Of a stretch of 64,000 bases of DNA, positions 58,264 through 64,000 are shown piece by piece. The translations under genes were made by a program, and so were the position numbers. Position 1 is the stretch's first letter. Every line of letters begins with the position of its first letter. The notes beneath the pieces were generated by a model. It saw only the letters and a list, made by a program, of their open reading frames with translations, was not told the DNA's origin and ran no database searches. The stretch spans positions 585,700 to 649,699 of the forward strand of contig SJOL01007141.1 in NCBI GenBank assembly GCA_004794785.1, in the 5' to 3' direction. The DNA comes from Opisthorchis felineus (lineage: Eukaryota > Platyhelminthes > Trematoda > Opisthorchiida > Opisthorchiidae).

Positions 58264-58425
58264 TCCTTGAGCTCGAGATAGCTTAGTGATTAGGATGCGA
58301 ACTTACTGACCGGAAGGTCCTTGGTTCGAAACCAACCCCGGCATCTCGACTGCTCCTGTCTAGAGTTGGGAAACCTGACAGTGTCTCAGTCCTCGTGCTT
58401 CCTTCGGGTGGCATGGCAGGTTATT
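58264..58425 (+). repeat. tRNA-derived SINE-like repeat, family A
   Basis: GATAGCTTAGTGATTAGGAT (A-box region), GACCGGAAGGTCCTTGG, B box GGTTCGAAACC near 58323-58333, then CTGTCTAGAGTTGGGAAACC and CTTCGGGTGGCATGGCAGG. A well-preserved copy. The frames at 58321-58625 are incidental. Confidence 0.8.
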
Positions 58426-59712
58426 CCACCCTTTTATGCAAAGACATATCGGGAGGCAAGCCTGAAGCAGCGATACTTACATATAAAGGACGCAACATAT
58501 CACGTGACGGGAGAAATGAACACTATTGCCTTTTTCTATTTACCTGCATGGGTTTCCCTGGTACTCCGATGGGATTCGTTCGCATGCTTCTCGCCCGCAT
58601 TATTGTACCGGTGAGGTTTGTGTGACTGGAACATCGGAACATGGCTCCGGTCTTGCTGCGGATTGTTTTCTGTTGTACGCTCCATCTGCAAACGAAAAAT
58701 GAAACAGTTCCGCTTGTCACTTTGGACAGGAAAAGAAGTCCATTTTTTGAGCACAGTTTCAACAACGAAGTCAAAGGAGATATCATAAGATACCTTGCTC
58801 TGAGACAATTCTTACTCTTAAGTTCGCGAATGTCTAAGTGAGTATCTTTGTGATAAATGCACCGCCATAGACTCAGACAGTTAATGCGGCTTGAACAAAG
58901 GTTGTTTGCAAGGCCTTGTAAACCTTAGCCCAGAAGCCTATCTCTAAGTTTCCTAGCAGTTTTCGATGCTGAACTTGCTCTGTATCGTATCGCTCACTCA
59001 GACGTAGATATCTTATACTTAGATTACTATCAATACACGCCACCGAAGGGAACCAATGAGCGACACCTTGTGGAACCGAAGTTGCTCCAGGCATCATTTT
59101 CCAACAAATCGTAGACATCGTGGCAAATATTATGCTAATTTAGGTTGAACATTTATAAATATACTTCCCCTCCCTTACAAGAAACACGCTCTGGAGTGTC
59201 ATCCATCTTGCCGTTCATATGAAACCAGGAAACACAACATGTCTGCAAACCTGGGAGAAGCAAAAGCGAGCTCTATTGTTCCTCATATAACATTGGTCAT
59301 CCGATCGATGAAAACTCTGAACAGCCACGTGACATCAGTACTGTAGTGTTTATTGTGTTTCATTGCCACAGTGTTCCAAGCGACGCATACTTGTGATATC
59401 CAAGAAATTCCCCCAACCATGAAGGCCTACTCATTCAGTCGATATGTGAAGCTCAAGAGAACGATTTCTAGAGGCTAATTTTCTACTGCAAAATTCTCAT
59501 CATCGTCATCGTCATACATCAAATATACGAGTTAGATATTTTCAATTTTCAGTTTGAATGTTTAGATGGCATCAGAGTCAAGTGACTGCTGTCCATAGGT
59601 GAGGTTGGATCTGTGGAAATAGCGGACACAGATTCGCTCAAAGCAGATGAAATTTTGCACTTTAGGTACCCAAATTTAAAAACTGGGATTTTGCTGCCAA
59701 TTTGTTGTTCCG
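58426..59712. other. No gene supported
   Basis: Overlapping frames on both strands at 58441-58840 look partly protein-like but cannot be resolved. A minus frame at 58873-59118 is unsupported. A degenerate (TCA)n run lies at 59500-59518. Confidence 0.3.
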
Positions 59713-59714
59713 TT

Positions 59715-60105
59715 GCTTGAGATAGCTTGGAGAAGGTTTTTGGGTACCGACATTTGATTGTTTGGTGGGTAATCTGGTTGCGCCGGATAGGCTGTGTACT
59801 TCGTACGCCAGAAGTCTGTCTGCCTCGGAGAGCGGACTTTGCCCAACCTTGTATCGGATGGAGACGCCACAGTGGTGATCACTCCATAATTTGGCAACGG
59901 AGCATGAAAGCCCTTCCTAGTCAACTCAGCCAAGTTGGCAACTGTTGTCTTTCCGGATGAGGACCGCGGGATCATTCAGTCTCGAGATATATGGCTGTTA
60001 CACAGCCAGTGGCGCTTGTGCATCTAAGCTGTCGCCTACACTGCTTAGCTCTCACTACCTGTCATACCGGGCAAACAGAACCATTTGACATCAATGAAGT
60101 GATTG
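59715..60105 (+). mobile_element. RTE-type retrotransposon fragment (copy 3)
   Basis: The plus-strand translation shows AWRRFLGTD, then in another frame LRRIGCVLRTPEVCLPRRAD, IIWQRSMKALPSQL, a stop where the conserved Trp should be, and GPRD, followed after a further frameshift by QWRLC. This follows the order of the RTE C-terminal region but belongs to a different subfamily from copy 1. Both ends are missing or too diverged to see. Dead copy. Confidence 0.7.
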
Positions 60106-60823
60106 AGCCAACGCCCACCGCGAGTGGCTCTCAGTCCCTTGTTCTCCTCATCCTCAGTGAGCGAAGCTCTAGCAGCAAGCACCACTGCATTCCGGTGCTT
60201 AGCTTGCGATAGAAAAACTGAACTGGTCAAAACTTCGCATAGAGAGGACCAACCAAAAATTAAACTATAATTACTGATGTTACTTTCTTCCAGAACACTG
60301 TCACTCTTTGATTGTTATATCCTCCAAACACAAGGAAAAACAAATTTATTCCGGTAGCAAAACACAGACCGCATGATGTTCCCAAGGTTGACACAAACTC
60401 CCAACACAGTGATCAACAAATAACGCCCGACAGATTGCCAACATTCACCAACAGTTCGTTTCTACCGCCCCCCCCTCCACATTCTCCTTCGAGTTCACGA
60501 TTATCGAGCTTAAACTCAAGACTCCGGGTTTGCTAGACTTAGGGTAAACTATCTTCAGTTTGTCGAAAAATGTACTTTCTGCGCATCCTGAAGCTCGTCT
60601 TTTGTCTCCCAACTAAACTGCCTTTGTATTAAATTGAAAGTCGGAGGCCAACTGATTGCAGTCGGGAGTTACTATGGTGGGACAGAAAGCAACTCAGAGC
60701 CACTTGATGGTTGTGATACCTTCAGTCGATTGCGTTTTCTTGGTTTCAAACTACGTTTGGAATTTGTTCTAAGCGTGTAGATGTATATTACAAAGTTGTC
60801 TAACCATCCCCACGTAAACATAC
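60106..60823. other. No gene recognised; may contain retroelement 3' UTR and intron
   Basis: The first ~120 bases may be the 3' UTR of the RTE fragment. A C-rich tract lies near 60465. The remainder would be intron or flank of the minus-strand exon ending at 60824. Confidence 0.35.
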
Positions 60824-60996
60824 TGTTCTGAATAGGGTGTTGATGTGCCCGACATCGGTGACTCACCATCTTCACTTTGGAGTAAATTGCCCCTCGCCCC
60901 CGAGAGACCACCATCGAAGGTCTCCATGGTATCTTCCCATTGGGGGTGTTCCCTTGTAGCAGTGTGAACCATAATAATATCGAATGATTTTTCACG
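60824..60996 (-). CDS. Internal exon, minus-strand gene, acidic Ser/Gly-rich
   Basis: The acceptor CTTTCAACCTCATAG is strong, and the frame starts directly after it with REKSFDIIMVHTATREHPQW. It continues EDTMETFDGGLSGARGNLLQ and SPMSGTSTPYSEQ to the donor GTATGT at 60823. Length 173 bases, entering in phase 0 and leaving in phase 2. HPQWEDT faintly recalls the C-terminal half of a WW domain, but the rest does not support it. A second frame is open on the same strand (61016-60672) but has no matching acceptor. The exon at 62620-62876 on the same strand may be upstream in the same gene, with further exons needed to match phase. Confidence 0.5.
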
Positions 60997-61599
60997 CTAT
61001 GAGGTTGAAAGTACATTCGTATCCGAGCGTCTTACAACAACGTTGGTGAAGGTGGGGCAGAATTACTCATTTCGTCATCCAGATATTCAAGGCTATTGCA
61101 CATCCGTAAACCACACATCTCATAGCAATATGGTGAGCCCGATTAAAAGTTCATCAGGTTATCTAGGTGAAATTGCATAGAAAACACTAGAAGCGGTAAG
61201 CCAACACACGGGCATTCCTATACAACGGCCAAAAGAATTACCATTGTAACAGTGGGTACTACTGATGAGGCATGAGAGTAGTATGTGTTGTCGTAACTTC
61301 GCCTTGATCTAATGGAAGGTGGGATTTATTACGGAATTTGTGGAACTACTTTGCAGTTTTTGCTTGCAATTGTGCGATAGTCAATGAATATCCAGGAGAG
61401 TTCAAGAAGACGCGTTCGAGAAGAAGATGGATATTCCGTTTTTTTAAAAACAACATGCAAATGAGAGTTTAACCTTCCTGTCCAATATTCTGTAACCGTT
61501 TAGTTGGCGTTTTCTAATAAACAACTCCACAGCGAAGGGTTTCCCTCCTTGCACCATTAGTTACTGCGTTCCTTCGTCTGCGTTAACTTTAATTGCTGT

Positions 61600-61840
61600 T
61601 TCAATCGTGAAATGATTCAGCGAATACCCTCATTTGCACACGAATTCGATTTTGAATCCAGCTGAATCCCTCGTTTATGACGGTTTCCTTCAACTGGATG
61701 TGCTGCTCCAAGCCGCCTCATGTTTCAGTTGGTACTACATTAAAGATATCGAAATACATTGTCTGGGTGTAACATGCTACTTACAAGGTTGCTCTCGAAG
61801 AATTTTCAACAAACTTATGAGTAGTGTGCTACGTCTGGAC
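61600..61840. repeat. Hammerhead-repeat remnant, ribozyme core lost (HHR copy 16)
   Basis: It has the arm/spacer order (CTGAATCCCTCGTTTATGAC, CTCATGTTTCAGTTGGTAC, TTAAAGATATCGAAAT) joined directly to a plus-orientation tail (CTCTCGAAGAATTTTCAAC, TATGAGTAGTGTGCTACGTC). The segment with the catalytic core is deleted. Confidence 0.65.
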
Positions 61841-62121
61841 AGTTGTGCCACATGTATACGCAGGACGAAATGATTGGCTAAGTCCAGTCACATCTGGACA
61901 ATAAACTTCGTAAACATGGCAGGTCTACGCATAAGCTATCCTTATTATATGAAGCGATGTTCAGACATCTGGAGCAATGGTACAGGTCAGTCCCATTGTG
62001 ACCTCTTAATTTTGGAAGTTTGTAGGTCATCTGAAGAATTACCAGATGTTTTATTCCTTGTTTTTGGAGATTGGCCTCCTCGAATTAGATTACTATGACA
62101 GACCATCCCCGTGCCTCTAAG

Positions 62122-62273
62122 CTCGTCTCGTCGATGACGGTGTTACGGCACACAAAGTGATACCCAGCCAAAGCTTCCGCATTGTTTACAAGGACCAGCT
62201 AATCAACCCAGACCAGTACAGCAACGAACAATCGCAGTGGCTGGAGCTACCGCCATACGACATCTCGACCTGA
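62122..62273 (+). CDS. Candidate 3'-terminal exon, plus strand, unknown protein
   Basis: After a pyrimidine-rich acceptor (CCCCGTGCCTCTAAG) a frame of 49 codons runs to TGA at 62271-62273. It encodes VTAHKVIPSQSFRIVYKDQL, then INPDQYSNEQSQWLELPPYD. It is richer in G+C than its surroundings and very protein-like. It would lie on the opposite strand within an intron of the minus-strand gene, or be a repeat-derived coding fragment. No poly(A) signal was found close by. Confidence 0.33.
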
Positions 62274-62619
62274 TCCTTTGTCGGAAAAAATGCTTTGTTC
62301 GTGTGTTGTACTTGCCATGGTCCAACTCACCTTCCCCAACATTTACACCCTGTGCTGAACACACAACCACAGCACTACCCGCGCCGACAAGCTCAAGTCA
62401 CCCTACTGGTGACCTGAACTAGTTGTTCTTTGATAGGTAGCCCATATCGTCTCTCACTCGATTTCCTGTTCTTGTACACCATGCTCATTCAAACATGTTA
62501 AATACTGTTCTCTTAACCTTTGCAACTGTATAACTTGAAAAGACCTTGCCGGAAACATGTTCGTCAACCCATCTGTCTTCTTATTATAAATGGAAATTCT
62601 CGGAATAAGGCGGTGTTAC

Positions 62620-62876
62620 CCTTTGGAAAGTTCTCCTAAGAGGGGAGGAAGTGTGTGTTCCACATAAGCTGTGTGGACTGTGTTTACATATGATACCAAG
62701 CGTTCACTATCGCTTGCTGGCCGTTGAAGTAATGCTGTAACCGACCTAATTTGTCCGGTAACGGATACATTCTTTGGGTTGATTTCTACCCGGATAAGGC
62801 GAACTAAATGAGAAGAACAGATTTCAACAAACCGAGTCGTGATTGAAATTGACCCCCAAAAGTCTGTTACCTTCGA
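62620..62876 (-). CDS. Internal exon, minus-strand gene, conserved-looking
   Basis: On the minus strand the acceptor CGTGCCGCTTACCAG is followed by a frame of 85 codons to AAAGG before GTAACA. It encodes SKVTDFWGSISITTRFVEIC, then LVRLIRVEINPKNVSVTGQI, ending SERLVSYVNTVHTAYVEH and LPPLLGELSKG. Phase 0 in, phase 2 out. The even mix of hydrophobic and polar residues without low complexity suggests a folded helical domain. I do not recognise the family. It probably belongs to the same minus-strand gene as 60824-60996. Confidence 0.5.
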
Positions 62877-63848
62877 CTGGTAAGCGGCACGAAGTACATG
62901 TAGGTTGCACACTCAAAAACCGTCCATTACAAAACGACTTCATCACTGGTCCCGGGTTGAAGAAGATATCTTTAAGGCATATTGATAAGTACAATGATAC
63001 TTATTACTTACTGGTGTAGCAGCGCGTACTACTAGTGGAACTGGGGAGCAGTATCTTGTCGAATAGTTCAAAAAGCTGTCCGTGTAGCTGATAGAAGGTG
63101 AGTTTGGAAATTATTCGACAGTTTTACAGTGTTTATTCGCCAATGTCAAATGTTTAAACAACGTCCAGAATAGACTAGGATCAAGCTTGAGGACATTGAT
63201 TTCTCGAAAAAAATCTGTGCAAATGCGGTTTTTACTTCCGTGATTAATTGCTTGTAAGCGCTTAGTACGTGTTTGTGAACAACTCTGCACTTAAGGATGC
63301 TTTTCCTTTCATCAGTAGAAGGGTGTACCACGATGAATCTTCAAAACTACTCCCTTAAATGTCCCGTTCTTCAGACATCAGTATGCCATAAGGTTTTACT
63401 GGATCCATTGTTCTTTGCACTCAAAGTTGATTCACTACGTTGCTACACCATTTCTGAAGATAAGGAGCTGGCTCGGAGTTAGTTGAGGAACGTGTGTGTT
63501 TATATATCTCATAGGAATCTCCCAACTAAAGGGAATGTTCTTTGTCTTATATTTTTGGTTCTGGTCCTTTTGTTCGGAGTAGTTAGTTCATGAAAACTAA
63601 TCGTACATTAGAAAGCAGGATTTTCGGTAGTGAGCCCGCATGTCTTAGAATTACTAATCTGGAATCAAATTCATTCAAATCTATAGCTGGCATCTTGTTG
63701 TTTTGAGATTTATAAATTATTTACAAACTATTTGCCCATTACACAACTAGAAAATTGGACAGTGTTAGATTCTGAAAGTCCGAGGAGCGTTTTCAGCGCA
63801 CTTGTTCCAGTGTTAAGATGAAAACTAGTTGTTACGTCGCTCTTGCTG
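62877..63848. other. Unresolved exon-like signals, no firm gene
   Basis: Near 63316 a strong acceptor (TTTTCCTTTCATCAG) on the plus strand precedes a short frame to a stop at 63481. The minus strand is open over 63331-63146 with a helix-like peptide (HKHVLSAYKQLITEVKTAFA). Only one can be real, and neither is firmly supported. Confidence 0.3.
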
Positions 63849-63849
63849 G

Positions 63850-63945
63850 GGGATCTCAAGTTGGAGGAGGGCAGCTATCTTGGCATTCGAACCAAGTCAA
63901 CATGGTATTATTCACTAGGCTACCCAGGACCACTAGAAGTTGATT
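63850..63945 (-). repeat. tRNA-derived SINE-like repeat, family C
   Basis: On the minus strand GTAGCCTAGTGAATAATACC (A-box region) is followed at tRNA-like distance by GGTTCGAATGCC (B box), then GATAGCTGCCC. Single copy in this window and close to the window end. Confidence 0.55.
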
Positions 63946-64000
63946 ACAATGCGATCAACTTCGTTCAACTCTGTGTATGAAAATTGCGGCTTTAAATGTC

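Noticed and set aside
58523..58841. Overlapping open frames on both strands downstream of a family A SINE
   Set aside because: Two minus-strand frames and one plus-strand frame are equally open and none has a defendable splice pair.
1..64000. Genuine tRNA or rRNA genes
   Set aside because: The tRNA-like segments found all have SINE-type bodies attached and imperfect cloverleaf potential; no rRNA sequence was recognised.

Overview
The window looks like nuclear DNA of a flatworm, most likely a trematode. That is inferred from the repeats: 3' ends of RTE-type non-LTR retrotransposons, decayed Penelope-like elements (PLEs) with a GIY-YIG endonuclease end, tRNA-derived SINE-like repeats, and a dispersed repeat carrying a hammerhead ribozyme closely resembling the Schistosoma Sm-alpha type (the Schistosoma comparison is from memory). 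Nothing looks bacterial: there are no operons, ribosome binding sites or long ORFs, and the coding pieces I can support are short open stretches bounded by splice-like AG and GT signals.

Layout. 1-13 kb: plus-strand exon candidates at 2220-2518 and 2571-2668, then an internal exon (8071-8282) and a 3'-terminal exon (11400-11708) with an AATAAA signal. These last two could belong to one gene whose protein ends in an engrailed-homology-1-like motif. 14-30 kb is mostly intergenic or intronic, with many hammerhead repeats and two SINE families. 31.1-32.3 kb holds a decayed PLE with reverse-transcriptase motifs A, B and C and a GIY-YIG region. 33.6-43.2 kb has exon candidates on both strands, including two consecutive phase-0 exons of a minus-strand gene (37509-37141 and 37042-36917) with possible upstream exons at 39.4 and 41.1 kb. 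46.6-48.6 kb is a nested repeat block: RTE 3' end, second PLE, hammerhead repeat. 50-63 kb has more SINEs, two RTE fragments, a T-poor minus-strand open region (57.4-58.1 kb) and a minus-strand gene with exons at 60.8-61.0 and 62.6-62.9 kb.

The most notable system is the hammerhead repeat. I recognise 13 ribozyme or ribozyme-relic sites in about 16 repeat loci. The copy at 28417-28459 keeps the whole catalytic core and three complementary stems, with a palindromic loopless stem III that predicts self-cleavage in a dimer. Its repeat is built as a near-perfect inverted (foldback) arrangement.

All exon calls rest on reading frame plus splice-like sites read by eye. No search, alignment program or transcript data was available, and gene names are given only as tentative resemblances.
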